Position numbers and translations under genes: made by a program. The notes under the pieces are model-generated. The model was not told the origin of the DNA. It saw only the letters and a program-made list of their open reading frames with translations, and did not search any database. Of a stretch of DNA of 64,000 bases, positions 1 through 12,332 are shown one piece after another (positions within the stretch are counted from its first letter, which is position 1; each line of letters begins with the position of its first letter). This DNA is from Rhizophagus irregularis. Taxonomy: Eukaryota > Glomeromycota > Glomeromycetes > Glomerales > Glomeraceae. Where the stretch lies: assembly GCF_026210795.1 (NCBI RefSeq), contig NC_089454.1:1550001-1614000 (forward strand), in the 5' to 3' direction.

Positions 1-3000
1 TTAGAAACTAGTTTAAGTATTTCTTCAATACTCTTACCAACATTTTTCATATCTTTTGCAACAATCTGCCACTGTTCGCCATGGTGAGGTTCAGCAGTTA
101 CACATCTTGTAATTACGTCTTGTTGTTGTTGCTGTTAAATAATATTTATATATATTAGTAACAATTTAGCCTATGAAGTCAAATTTAATATTTAATAAAT
201 ACCTCTGTTCCGTGTTGACATTCAAATTTATAGAACCATGCCCATGAATCTCCTCGATCTGGGTCAACTTTTACTGCTTTTTCAAACCATGTTCTGCCTT
301 TATCAACTTTACGTTCAGCCCAAAATAACCTTGCTATTGTCATGATAATAATAGGATCATTATCGCATTTTTTAAGTGCATCAACAGATTTGGTTTTACG
401 TTGTGGACGAGGTTCCATAAATATTGCCTCTGACCATAATAATCCCGAATTAGGACATTCCTGTAGTGCTAAAATATGAAGTGGTTTTTTAATATATATA
501 TATGACCAAATAAAGAATACACGTCAATAATGTAATTATGGTTACCTTTTGCTAATAAAGCTTTTGCCATATTGATATTATTACCTCTCAATTCAACACG
601 AACTGCTTCACACCTGTACAAAAAAATTTATAATTAATACATTCATATTGTTTTTTTATATAAATAAATAAACAAGGATAAATTATTACCATAATTCAGG
701 TGTTTTTGGATTTAATAAACGACCTCTTTCAAGAGTAGCCCTAGCTTTAATTAAAAAGCATGCTTTTTCTTCTAATCGAGAAGCCAATATCCACAAAGGC
801 ACAGATTTTGGGCAATTTTTTAAAGCTCTAGCATAAGTAGCCCTAGCTGCAGGTAGATCACCTTTTTCATCTTCAATCTGACCTTTAATCATCCATAACT
901 TGTCAAATGTAGGATATTTATCCAAAGCCTCGTCTAACATAGCTAAAGCTTCCGTAATCTTTTTAAGTTGACGTTCTAATACTATCGATTTCATCCACAC
1001 TTTTTCTGTATCAGCCTTACCTCGTGCTTTATGTAATAACATTCTTGCACGTTCATATTCTCCATTTTCTGCTTCCAATTTAACTGCTGCTAACCAAATT
1101 TGTTCACTATTTGGATTAGCTTTGAACGCTTCTGTTAAGATAAATCGTGCTCCATTAACATCGCCGGCAAGCCATTTTTCTTTAGCTCCCATAAGCCAAA
1201 GTACTTCAGCTTGAGGACAAAATCTAACTGCACGTTGCAATAATTCTTCCAAAGAATCTCTAGTTCCATGAGATTTTTCCAAGAAAGCTGCTTTACGCCA
1301 TATTGATTTTTTACCAGGGTAAGTCTTCAGAGCTTGCGCAAATATCGCGCGAGCTGTTTCAATAGAACCATGTAAAATACAACTTTCCGCATCTTCTAAC
1401 CATATTGTTTTCTTATCTTGCTCTTCAATTCCCATTCCAATCGTATTTCTTACTATGGCTTGACAAGTCCCAACACTACCTTCCCTTTCACATTTTTCTG
1501 CTTCTTGCAGCCACTGATCACGTCCTAACACACTTCCCTTTTCCGAAAGTACTGTAACAGCTTTGGCAATAATTCTATCAGTCATTTTTTCATTACCTTG
1601 TTGTTCTTCAAGACGAGCGGCTGCTATCCAGATTTCATGTGAAGTAGGAATTTGGCCACGTGCTTTATTAAGAACTTTTTTGGCATTTTCATAACTCTCA
1701 AGTCGGGCAAGAGCAAGCCATAAATCAACAGAAAGGGGAACTAATTCAGTTGCGCGTGCTAATAGTATACGTGCATCTGAAGGATTTTCTTCCATATTAA
1801 CTGCCGCTTTCCAAAGTTTCACGGAATTGGGTACATATTCCAAAGCTACATGAAGTAAAATATAAAACTGTTAATTTGACACTTTAGTTAAAAAAAAAAA
1901 TTAAATATTTACCTCTTCTTAAAACCTTTTTTTGAGCTTTGATATCAGTTTCTAATTTCACAGATTGTAGCCAAATTTTAACCGACTGTGGAAGATGTCT
2001 AACAGCATTAGCCAATATTGTTCTTCCATTGTCAGCATTATTTAATCTAGCTGCTTCTAACCAAACATCTTCATTTTTTGGACATTCTTCACATCCTTTA
2101 GCAATAATTGTTCTTGCTTGAGCTAATTTACCGGCAACTTCTTCTAAACGAGCTGCCGCAATCCAACCTGGAGCATGTTTTGGATTAGTTGAAATAACCG
2201 AGTTAAGCAACAATCGAGCTTTTTTGATATCGCTAAAAAAACAATAGTTCAATGTTAATATGATTCAAAGACAACAATAAATTATTAATTATATTCAATA
2301 AACACTTCGAAAGTTACCCTATCTCGGCATCACTTTTAATAACCACACTATTTAAATCTGTCAAATATCCCTTTGGATCGACTGTAGTCTGCCCGCTAAC
2401 AGAATCGGAAATTTGATCTAATTTCAAACTTAATACTTTATCTCTTGCTTGACCAATTTCTATAAAGTTTGTCATCATTCCAGAATCTGGTGCAGGTGTT
2501 TGAAATCCCCCAAATTTCTAAAAAATATAAGTAAATTATTTCATTTGTGAATATATATATATATTTTTTTTTAAAAAAAAAAATTACAAATTTCATACTT
2601 GCTGTTGTGCATCCAAAGCAGTAACGTATTTATTCTCTTCTCTAGCCTTTTCCAGTAACGAGTCGGGTACTGCATAATATCTTTCTCGTAGATTAGTTTT
2701 CTTTCGGTTTTTTCCAACAAGATCACCAACATCAGGAAGATTTGCCCATTCATCATCAGAAACAATAGCGAGACCACGTTTAAGATCTGCAAATTGTTGT
2801 TGAATTTTTGGACGTTCAGCACGATATTTTTCCAATTCTTCCTTTTCGCGAGCTTCACGTCTAGCTTTTCTTCTTTCATCCATTTTTTGATCAATGGCTT
2901 CATAAATTTTATCAGCTTCTTCGTCATCTTCTTCATAAGGAGCTGAAGCAAAAAGTCCAGTTTCATTATCTGGATCTTGAAAACGTTCGTCGTCATCATC

Positions 3001-3437
3001 ATCTTCCTGTTGTGCTTTCTTTTGTAAAGCATCACTAATATAAAAATTGTAATTAAATAATAATATTTGAATTAGAAAAAGTCTCATTCTTGTTTAATAA
3101 ATTACATACCACAATAATTATTTTTCTTTATATTTTTCGCTCTCTAAACATAACCCAGTTTTGGGTCTGATCTTGCGACAATTGTGATATTATTAATTTA
3201 AAAAGTATAAAATAAAAAAAAAACCAAAAAAAAACAAGTACCTGAAGTCAGCAGGCCCTTCCCTAGCAGGACCGATATCAGATCGTGTTGTGAAACCTGT
3301 TGCACTATAAAAAAAAGAACGTTAGATACTTTTGTAGCAACGACGTTTAGATCGTGGATAACTAACCCTCTACCCAAGCCGGCAACATAATTTGGAGGTG
3401 CCTCTTTATTCATGAAATCTTTTGTAACTGAAAACAT
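1..3437 (-). CDS. PRPF6: Pre-mRNA splicing factor Prp1/PRPF6, U5 tri-snRNP bridge (3' end cut by window edge)
   Basis: PRPF6 (S. pombe prp1, yeast Prp6) is a HAT/TPR scaffold that bridges U5 and U4/U6 in the tri-snRNP. The first exon (3367-3437) carries the family signature [11 protein letters not shown], and the second (3242-3304) continues with [17 protein letters not shown]. Next comes an acidic stretch, then [20 protein letters not shown] and [14 protein letters not shown] of the PRP1 N-terminal domain. The long exons 686-1843 and 1884-2252 hold many HAT repeats (W..A..LE patterns). The C-terminal exon 185-418 has [15 protein letters not shown], followed by QHGTE spliced to the final exon at the window start. 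Translation is still open at base 1, so only a few residues and the stop are missing. Several AT-rich introns interrupt it. I see no internal damage. The family call is near certain; small exons at 3040-3240 are less precisely placed. Confidence 0.96.
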
Positions 3438-3924
3438 TTTAGTATTAGATCGAAAATCAAAACTATGTTCGCGATTTTTGGTTTATAATCCAAATATATA
3501 ATCCATATGTTTCACATAAATTGGTGACAAATGATCCGACATTTAGAGTAACTAGCACAATAATTCTGGCCTACATTATATTTTTAAAATGGTATAGTCG
3601 CTTTCCTACTTTGCCGATCGTTTCTAAAATGATTTTTACAATCGGAGACAATAAGAGCGGAGATCTCATTATCAAAAGTATATGACATCACAATACGAAG
3701 GTAGTACAATGAAAATTGATACATGCTACGTAAAAAGATGAAAAAAGTGAAAGAATCTCAATTAATTTCTGTGCATGCAAATTTCTTTGTATAAAATCCA
3801 TTGTTCTGCACAAAAAATTTTTAGATTGTGATAGGTGATATAAGGTTGAACATATTATATAAAAATATACCATTATCCGATTCAACTTTTTTCTTGTTCA
3901 AATTTTTTAACAAAAAAAAAAGGA
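3438..3924. other. Intergenic, divergent promoter between PRPF6 and the permease
   Basis: About 490 bp between two divergent start codons. It is AT-rich with no convincing ORF. A run of ten A residues lies just before the permease ATG. I see no repeat or named regulatory motif. Confidence 0.6.
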
Positions 3925-5567
3925 ATGGCCGAAGAACATGACTCGTTTTATAGTGATTCAATTTATTCAACCCGGTCAAGCTCTGACTCAGAAGCTCCAT
4001 TGTTAGGCGATGAAGAGCTTCTTGTTTATGAATTGCAAAATAAAGACAGACCTAATAATACCAAAGGGACAAGTTTTGGTGCATATATAAATATCACGTG
4101 AGTTGGATTTGAGAATAATTTACCTATAGTTGGAACTTTAAATCATTTAATAATTTACTGTATTTAGCTGCCTGATGGCCGGAATAGGAGTTTTAGGCTT
4201 ACCTGAGACTCTCAATAAAGGTGGCTGGATCGCTTTAGGAATTATTATAGTTTCAATGTTGATAGCTCTATACACAAGTATCATCATCATCAAGTGCCTT
4301 TACCATAACGGGTACGTATGTCCCGTTGCAATGACGCATATAATATCGCCAATTCCTCAACGCAACCATTTAAATTTTCATTAGTAAATCCCGCTTGTCA
4401 ACATATGGGGAAATAGGGCAAGATGCTTTTGGAACTTTTGGAAAATATTTAGTTGAATTCTTTCATAACGTCACTCTTATTGGTGTTTCAGTATTGTACT
4501 TCATCCTTGCTGCGGAAAATCTTAACGAATTGGCGAGTCATCATTATGATACCGATTTGGGAATCAAAATTTGGACATGTATTTGTGCAGCCTTTGTTAG
4601 TGTTCCTTTCATTTTTGCAAAAACACTAAAAGAGGTTGCGATCATAAGGTAAAGGACTGATGTGCAAAAAACGATTTTATTTTACTTAAAATGATGGTAA
4701 TAATAGCTTATAAACTGTCTTTATTAGTATATTTGGCGCATTTGCGACTTTATTTTGTATTATTGCTATCGTGATTCTTTCATTTGAGCATTGGCGCGAT
4801 TCTACAGATCCACCATCCTATAAAATATTAGATTTGTCGGGAATTCCAACCTCTTTAGCTACTATTTCGTTTTCCTATGGAGGAAATAACGTTTTTCCGC
4901 ATATCGAAGAAAGTATGCAAAAGCCGCGTCATTGGAATAGGGTTGTTACTGCAGCAATATGTACATGTGCAATCATGTATTTCCTGGTTGCATTCTTTGG
5001 GTATTTAGCCTATGGCGATACAACAGTAAACCCAATTTTGAAAGTTTTGCCTGAAGGTAAAAAATGCAATTTGTAAATTGAAATATCCAAACTATCATAT
5101 TAATAAATGAACTTTAATTATCCATTCACTATATAGGACTTCTTTTAACATCCGCATCCATTTTAATTGTTATTCACGTGCTTTTTACAATACCTATTCT
5201 TATGACATCTTTTGCGATGGAGGCTGAGAAATTCTTAAATATTACACGCGAACATCACTCAAAAATAGTTGAATTTTTATTACGCACCGTATTTCGTTTA
5301 TTTTTGATTTTACTATCCGTTGGAATTGCTATACTCGTACCTTGCTTTGGCGATATCATGGCCTTATTGGGCGCGTTGACAACTTGTCTTTTTGTATTTG
5401 TGTTGCCTGTGTTATTTTACCTAAAATTGTTTGGCTGGGAGAGAATGTCGTATTTGACGTTGATATGGAACGTATTTGTTATAATTGTGGGGTTAATTGG
5501 GTTTGTAATCGGTAGCATTAGTGCTTTAAATAATTTATTTGAGGATTTTATTGTTACTAAGAAGTAG
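3925..5567 (+). CDS. Amino acid/auxin permease family transporter (AAAP, Aa_trans; vacuolar AVT or SLC36-like)
   Basis: Five exons (3925-4097, 4168-4311, 4385-4648, 4728-5056, 5137-5567) join in frame to 446 residues, with GT-AG introns of 70-80 bp. A roughly 55-residue polar N-terminus (serines, acidic residues, SEAPLLGDEE) precedes the first membrane segment, CLMAGIGVLGLPETLNKGGW, which is the classic AAAP opening with its G-x-G-x-L-x-LP motif. About ten further hydrophobic helices follow, including FFGYLAYGDTT, and HYDTDLG marks an external loop. Members carry amino acids across vacuolar or plasma membranes by proton exchange or symport. The LL-containing N-terminus resembles a vacuolar or lysosomal sorting signal (inference). 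Substrate cannot be read from sequence. The start is the first ATG, 15 bases after a poly-A tract. Confidence 0.93.
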
Positions 5568-5729
5568 AAGTTTGAACATTTGAGCCGTAGTAATCTAAAC
5601 TATTACGTTCTAGAATTCACGTGACATCACATTTTGACTTGACTCGCATGTATAAATTATTGGTGTTCTTTCCTTCCTTCACAGTCAATATAGCTCCTAT
5701 TCATATAAGTTTTCTTTTACTACTTAAAC

Positions 5730-6323
5730 ATGAGTTATAATTTATTAGATTTGATTGTTGATGGAGACAATGTTTATTGTCGTCAACACCGCCTAGAAAC
5801 ATGTAAAGATTGTGACTACGATTTCAAACCACTAAATACTTTACACAAAAGTTTAATTCCAATAAAGGGTAACATTCCACCACCAAATTATATTAATCAA
5901 AATCTTTCAAATCAAATTACTAAATTGAAAGAAGAAGGAAATACTTATCATAAATCACAAAATTATTCCGAAGCTATTAAATTATATAGTTCGGCCATAG
6001 AGATGGCATTTCAAAGACCATTTTGGGAACCGCACGAATCAACAGAACAAGAAGTTTCGGTTTGTTTAAGTAATAGAAGCTTATCTTACATTTTTTTGGA
6101 ACAGTGGGTTAATGCTTATGTTGACGCTGAATGGGGTATTAGAATTAAGCCGGATTATTCTAAGGCCTATTTTAGAAAAGGTAAAGCTTTGATGGGTATG
6201 AAAAGATATGAAGAAGCCGTACATGCTTTTGAGATTGGATTGGAGTTTGAACCAAAAAATGAAAGTTTTATTAATGCTCTTGAAGAGGCTAGAAAATTGG
6301 CTGGTATAACTGATTTAGAATAA
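5730..6323 (+). CDS. SEC72: Sec72-like TPR subunit of the ER post-translational translocation complex (Sec62/63)
   Basis: An intronless 197-residue protein. Residues about 65-190 form TPR repeats: QITKLKEEGNTYHKSQNYSE, then SAIEMAFQRPFWEPHESTEQE and VCLSNRSLSYIFLEQWVNAY, the arrangement of fungal Sec72 proteins, which sit on the cytosolic face of the Sec63 complex and receive Hsp70 clients. The N-terminus (about residues 16-32) has Cys-x2-His and Cys-x2-Cys pairs (YCRQHRLETCKDCDYDF), which looks like a small zinc-binding or MYND-like module. The final TPR (YFRKGKALMGMKRYEEAVHA) is intact. Another small TPR co-chaperone is possible, but the FQRPFWEP segment favours Sec72. The coding region is downstream of the permease on the same strand, with about 160 bp between them. 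Confidence 0.78.
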   Translation: MSYNLLDLIVDGDNVYCRQHRLETCKDCDYDFKPLNTLHKSLIPIKGNIPPPNYINQNLSNQITKLKEEGNTYHKSQNYSEAIKLYSSAIEMAFQRPFWEPHESTEQEVSVCLSNRSLSYIFLEQWVNAYVDAEWGIRIKPDYSKAYFRKGKALMGMKRYEEAVHAFEIGLEFEPKNESFINALEEARKLAGITDLE

Positions 6324-7441
6324 AAAATGATTTAATATAGTTTACATAAATAAAATAATATTATAAATTTTGCGATGCAACATTACCAATTGATTTTACT
6401 ATAATACCATTTTTTTTTAGTTAATATAATATTGGTTGTAACCTATTATATCTCAAAATTGTGTAAAATTCTTTTTATTGAAATAATTATTTGATTCTAT
6501 TTTAAACTTATCCATTATCATTAGAATTTATGGTATATTATTAAACTGAAATAAATACATTAAAAGATGAACAATTTTTAAATTTCTTGCAAAATAAAAT
6601 TAGATATCATTTTTATTACTAAATGTAAGGTAATTGTTATCAAATTTACTTTTTCTCAATTCTTTTAAATCAGGATTATTAGTTATTTTTACTGTACTAT
6701 TTAGCAATACTTTTGAATAAGCATATTATATATATTTTTAAATAATTAAATAGCAATAAGTGGAAAAATAAATTATATAATTAAAATTTAACCAAATTTA
6801 ATATATATTTAAATAAAATGATTTAATACTGCTTAATAATATATTTTTTTTTTTATGTTTTAGAAGTATTCTCATGGCTAGGCACATAAACAATATGGTA
6901 AAGGTTCTCAACCACTTAAGTGATTATACAAGTACCAAGACTGATGTCAACTTGTAAATCCTAACAACTCACACTTATTAGGTAATGAGTGGGATATCAT
7001 CCCCTCTACCCTCTATATACTACACTAAGGTTACTTGTCTAAACCTCTTTAAAATCCTACGATTAGTTTCATCAAAATTTTACTATAGATTTATTATAGT
7101 TTTGGCAAAGTTTTGGCAGTTTCGGCATTTATAATAAGTTTTGGCAGTTTCGCCTTTCTCCAAAGTTTCGCCAGTTTTTTAATATAACTTTAATATAATT
7201 TCGGCAGAATTTCACTTTTCGGCGAAATGCCATCTTGCCTAAACCCCTAGGTTTCAGCAAGCAACCTTATACTACACTATGCAAGAACATATCCAAATTA
7301 TACCCTTCTAAATTGTCCAGTAGTAGCAGGGTTATTTATAGTGGTACTACCTACTAGTGCTATTAATAGTGAACTACTGCCCACATATGGCAGATATAAT
7401 GGAGCAAACATCTAGAAATCCTTTCATGATGGTTAACCTAT
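6324..7441. repeat. AT-rich intergenic region with short GGCAGTTTCG-type repeats
   Basis: No gene seen. From about 7095 to 7225 a degenerate motif (TTTTGGCAGTTTCG and variants such as TTTCGGCAGAATTTC) recurs several times. Two nearby stretches share ACTACACTA and AACCTTA-type words (about 7018-7050 and 7255-7280), suggesting decayed repeat DNA next to the transposon. Confidence 0.4.
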
Positions 7442-7548
7442 ACAGGTCAAAAAGTGAAAAATCAGGCATCAATCAGTCACCAATCGGTTACCAATCATAT
7501 AGCTGATTGGTGACTGATTGATACCTGATTTTTTACTTTTTGACCTGT
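7442..7548. repeat. Perfect-ended hairpin repeat of 107 bp at the left flank of the Tnp2 element
   Basis: The segment opens with ACAGGTCAAAAAGT and closes with its reverse complement ACTTTTTGACCTGT. The arms continue inward through CAATCAGTCACCAATC and its complement with few mismatches, around a short loop near 7497. It could fold into a long hairpin and may be a MITE or the terminal palindrome of the larger transposon. No clear target duplication was found. Confidence 0.65.
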
Positions 7549-8195
7549 GTCTAGAGGTACTGCAATATTAGAGTTACTAGTATAGTCTCACTTAAAGCCC
7601 ATTACAGGCCATGATTATCATATCAGCTCACCACAGTTGTAAATCCCCCAGTAGTAATAGCAGTGACTATCAGGACAGTAAGAGGACCCTGCTTACTTAT
7701 AAGATAGGTCACCCCAGGCCTAAAGTAAAAATCATATATAAAATTCTTTGCAGATCATACCACAGGTAGAAAGCTGACCAATCGGGTACCATCCCGATTG
7801 GTCACTTTTTTATAAATAGTCACTTGATTTGTTCAATAGTTAGAAATTGGTGTAAACTTTCGATCGGGTACTAATCAGGTTATTACCCGATTGATAACTA
7901 TTATTTAGTTTAAATTTACCGATTGATTTCTATTGTACTGTTTAAATTTAAAATTACCAATTTTATAATTTATAAATTTATAAACAATGTTTTAATTATA
8001 TTAAAACTAAATTTATTAATCAGTATTACTAGAAATATGAATTTACCGATTTAAAACTAATCATAACATTATTATAAATGAAATTGTCTATTGATAGGTA
8101 TGACTGCCATGTAAGTAATCAGTTTTCGGTTGCCTATTGTAAATTTACAAGGTAAAAATCGGCTATATATATTATGAATCGGTATAATACAATTC

Positions 8196-8393
8196 GATAA
8201 TTCGTGAAAATAATCTTTCCACAATTCAATATTACAGCTTTTATCATCCCGATTGTCGATTCCGCAACGAAATCTTGTTTTTTCCCCACTCCACATAATA
8301 CAATCTCTTGATAATTCGTGAAAATAATCTTTAGCACAATTCAATATTACAGCTTTTATCATCCTGATTGTCGATTACGCAATGAAATCTTGT
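8196..8393. repeat. Direct tandem duplication, about 84-bp copies at a 114-bp offset
   Basis: Copy one (8196-8278) and copy two (8310-8393) both begin GATAATTCGTGAAAATAATC and end GAAATCTTGT, with a handful of substitutions between them. It lies in the C-terminal coding part of the dead transposase and gives two near-copies of a KDYFHELS peptide. It looks like a post-insertion slippage or repair duplication. Confidence 0.85.
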
Positions 8394-9135
8394 CTCTGCA
8401 TCTACATATACCATTTTATAAAAGCAAGTGACGTGTCTTTATACCCATGTTTAATGCAAAGCACAAAATAAAAACTGCACTTGTCCGGAAAAAATATTGA
8501 CAGATTCATCATCTTGTATAAACTTGCTTGTAATATATGAACTTCTTTGATATCGAGGTAAAGCATTGCAGATCCAAAGATTTCAGTAGCAATCTGAATA
8601 CGACCGAATTGAGACACATTGGGCGATACAACGATTGGTTGATTTTCAGAATGCGTTTGACGTTAAATTATTTGAAACAAATTCGGCAATTGATACAAAA
8701 TCCCTATTGTATGTATCATTGTAATATTTTATCAGAAGTTCATATATAGTATCTGGTAACGATACTTGCTTTTTTGGGGTAATCATTTCTCTGGAAAATT
8801 CTTCACAACCGGTAATTGTAATGTCAATATTTTGATGAAAGGTTCACATAAATCGGTAAAGTTCAGCAAAATCGAACCCATCGTAAGTCGCTAAACTTCC
8901 AGTAGTTGGCATATTTTGTACTAGAGATAATGCTTCCATCAATTTTGGATTATTCGATTGGGCGGATGTTAGGCAATTTAGCCGTGAATTTTGCGTGATG
9001 ATTCACATCAATTCTAGTTCAATAGCTCGCTTACTATTTGGAAAAGAACCTACAGCAAGATGATAAATAAATTAATTCATTTATACCATTTATTAAATTT
9101 AACTTATACCGATAACTTATACTGATTTATATATA

Positions 9136-9316
9136 CAGTGACACCTCTATAAGTGCACCCTCTATATAAATTCTCTTTAAGTGCACGGTGGGCCTGGTCC
9201 CAACTTATAAGAGCTCTTAATATTTTACTCTCTATAAATGCACACCCTCTCCAAGTGCACATTCTACTATTTTTTTACTATGGTCCCAAGGGGGTGCACT
9301 TAGAGAGGTGTCACTG
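9136..9316. mobile_element. 181-bp pogo/Tc1-like MITE with TA target duplication, inside a transposase intron
   Basis: The element starts CAGTGACACCTCTATAAGTG and ends with the near-complement CACTTAGAGAGGTGTCACTG. TA dinucleotides flank it on both sides (9134-9135 and 9317-9318), as expected for Tc1/mariner/pogo insertion. Internal words (CTCTATAAATGCAC, GGTCCCAA) echo the ends. It has no coding capacity. On the minus strand the transposase reads ...ERMNGLLG, then a GTAAAT donor, then the MITE, then a CTGTAG acceptor before SFPNSKRA, so the insertion is in an intron and would be spliced out. Confidence 0.88.
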
Positions 9317-11790
9317 TATATTTACCTAATAATCCGTTCATTCTTTCAAATGAGTAACACCAGAAAGAATATAATGGGCCATAATCATAGCAACAATCGA
9401 CAATATGGAGTGATAAATGGATGTTTGGAGTTATCATCTCTTTTCCATAATACGTTTCAATTAAACGAGCTACTTGAAGCAATCGGCTATGAGCTTCGCA
9501 CAATGCATTGGTGGCGATAATTCGACAGACAAGCAAAGAGCAAGCTCTTACAAAATTTGCTAATATTTCACGATCAGAAGTATCTAGGAGATCTCACATC
9601 AATGGAGTCACGTAAATTAAAATAAACGATTTCCATTGATCGGCCGTAAATCCAGAAAACCCTTCTCCGGTTGCTATTTTATACAGAATCCTTCTGATAT
9701 CTGCTAGTACTTTAAGAGCTTTTGCTCTTCTTTCCATTAATTCAAGGTCCTTTTTAGTGATTTTTCCGCTATCTATCCATAATTTCTTTACGATCCAATG
9801 AGCAATCCCCAGGAATAAACAGTGCATTAAATCGACAATAAGATGTCTTATCGGGTTGAAATAAGGCAATCTTAGCATTTCCAACCACCACACGTGAGTG
9901 TCAGAAACATGTTTTTTTCTTTCTTCCTGAGTTTTGCACTGTCTCCAAAGTTCGGCATTTCGTTGATGCTCATTTGGATCTCTGGAAATGTACCAATCAT
10001 CTATATCGTCAAACCCACCAAAATTAAACCTTCTTCCGCTACTATTGGCTGTTTTGTAGCATCGATGACAATCGACCAGTGCCGAAATATGTCCACATAA
10101 TTTTCTAGCAGCCGGTATGTCATTGCTGCAGCAAATTACGGCCATCCGAATTTTTTTACCAGATGGTAGATCGACGCCATCCCAGAATTCTAACAATTCG
10201 TCGACAATTGGACTAAGAAAATGATTAATCTTGTGTAATTTTATTTCTTCCGGTCCTGGGAGAAGTCCAAGATATAGCATGTTTTCTTGTTTAAATCTAA
10301 TATCACGGGGAAGATTACATATGACCCCATAGATAACACCAAAACTGTAAGCTGACAAATTAAATGGCTGGAACCAGTCTAAATTAATCATGATCCCAAG
10401 ATTAGAATCGGCCGTCTCATTTGTAAAAAATCGAGTATCCGGGTTGTTTAAGGAAGATGGAAAGCTTTTCCATACATCTCCATCGTAAATATCGGTGTAT
10501 AAGCCTGGTTTATTTCTCTGATTTGTCCATTTCTGAAGTGATTCTTCAAAGCCTGAGCGTTGATACATCACAGTCAATTGCTTTTTCAAAGATGGTATCG
10601 GATATAACATTCTGGATCTTCAGACAAATCCATTAACTACCGGGACTTTATTAGTTAATTCTGTTCTACATATCCGCCTTTTATTACGTATAGGATGGTT
10701 AGGAGCATTGGAATCCAGTATTTGTCTCATTTTATGGATTTCCTGGCAAAATTTCTGATATTTTATACAGAGTGTTGCATTCAGGACATACCGCACGTTT
10801 ATTAATTCCTAAAAGTTTTTTTGCCATATAAAAACTTATAGGGAAATTTCAAAACATGTTCGATCGGTATCCAATAATACCATCCTGAAAAACTTAATAA
10901 ATGATTCAATAGCAACATCCAGAACATGAAATCTCGCTTGGTATTTGAATATCCACAGAAGTATCCACGAATCATTAAAATTAATGTTCATGTCAAAATA
11001 TTCATGGTCTGATGGGAGCGGTAAATTCTTCAATCGTAATATCGTCCTCATCTGTAGTAGAAGTTCCATCATCATCGCTTGGTACTTTATCTTCAAGTTG
11101 AACTGGTTCCAGTTTATTAGGTTGTTCAAGATTTACATCACGAAACTTATTGTGGCGTTTTCGTCTTTTCGGTCCATTAATCGGCTTATTATCAGTTTCA
11201 TTATCGTTTTCATTATCATCATTTCGTTCTGATTCATCATCATCGTTTTGTTCCGATTCTTCATCATTGTTTCATTCTGATTTACCATCATCATTTCATT
11301 CCGATTTTTCATCATCACTTCATTCCGATTCATCATCATCGTTTCGTTCCAATTCTTCATCATCATCGGTATCTGATAAATTCTCAACGACTCTAGTTCT
11401 TTTTTTTTCTTTTTTAGAACTGTTGCTAGAATTGCTTTTTTTTCTTTCTTTAGAAATGTTATGTTTTTTGCTGGTTCCTCTTGATCGAGAAGCTTGAGAT
11501 CCGGTAGCGATGGCTTGGAGTTGTTCTATTTCTTTGCGATGTCTCTCAAATGTTCTGGGATCCACCAAATTACTATCTCCGCAATGCAATAAACATTTAC
11601 ATTCAACCAAATTTCTAGTTTTAAGACCACTTTTAGTAACTTTCGAACGATCTCTATTAACACGATATTTTCTTGGTCTTGGCATATTTGGTTTGATATA
11701 AATATTTACCAACCCAATTTTATTTTAAATTTAAATAACCTGATTTAATAACTTTGAAGTTTGTTTATAAAATTTATCGTAATTAGTTCT

Positions 11791-11970
11791 CAATCAGTTA
11801 ACTTATTTCATTTAGTTGATTAAATAAATTCTTAAAATTTCCATATCAATCAATTAATTTATTTCATTTAGTTGATTAAATAAATACTTAAAATTTCCAT
11901 ATCAATCAGTTAGCTTATTTCATTTAGTTGATTAAATAAATTCTTAAAAATAATATATCAATCAGTTATC
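11791..11970. repeat. 56-bp tandem repeats between the two divergent transposon genes
   Basis: CAATCAGTTA (or CAATCAATTA) starts units at 11791, 11847, 11903 and 11959, an exact 56-bp spacing. The three full units share CTTATTTCATTTAGTTGATT and most of the remainder. The array sits in the common promoter region of the two transposon genes and may be a regulatory or binding array. Confidence 0.85.
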
Positions 11971-12332
11971 TTATTGCAATTAATTAAAAAATAATAATAT
12001 CAATTATGATTGAACAAATGAATTTTATGTATCAATTAATCGTATGAACGTATAAATCGGAGAAATTGCGAGAAAATCACTATCGCTACTATTTTTAATA
12101 TTAATTGCAACGGTTAATTAAATCAGTTTATTTTTATTTTTAAATATATCAATAGTAACAGTTAATTAAATCAGTCTATTTAAGCTAAAATAAACTATCG
12201 GGAATATATATATGAGCTAATTTAGACTCGACTTTTTCTTCTCGTTTGTTACCGATTTTTGTAACATAACCCTATATTTTTCTATCCGTAAATTTACTGA
12301 AACATATTCTTACTGAAATATTATAATTAAAT

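Larger units (their letters stand above)
8072..11712 (-). pseudogene. Tnp2-family (CACTA/EnSpm) transposase, degraded
   Basis: Reading on the minus strand, 11320-11712 has a basic N-terminus with a C-x-C-x3-C cluster (ECKCLLHCGDSNLVDPRTFERH), then an acidic stretch. 10836-11000 has LLWIFKYQARFHVLDVAIES. The largest intact piece (9594-10610, 338 residues) contains NLDWFQPF with the first catalytic Asp, CCSNDIPAARKLCGHIS, paired cysteines CHRC, and IVDLMHCLFLGIAHW, all hallmarks of Transposase_21/Tnp2. 9318-9536 gives SFWCYSFERMNGLLG, which then enters an intron hosting a MITE. Past the intron (about 9060 downwards) SFPNSKRAIELEL follows, and the C-terminal part is recognisable but has several stops and frame changes. 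A tandem duplication disrupts the last 200 bp. The copy is not functional as it stands. Confidence 0.85.

Noticed and set aside
185-3437. Several separate HAT/TPR protein genes
   Set aside because: The pieces follow the order of one PRPF6 protein, with GT-AG junctions between them.
7018-7280. CACTA words as possible left terminus of the Tnp2 element
   Set aside because: No matching TAGTG end was found on the right side beyond 14450, and no 3-bp duplication supports either word.
8072-8362. An independent 96-residue gene
   Set aside because: It is the duplicated C-terminal end of the Tnp2 transposase, ending in the expected IYSRFLPC-type sequence.
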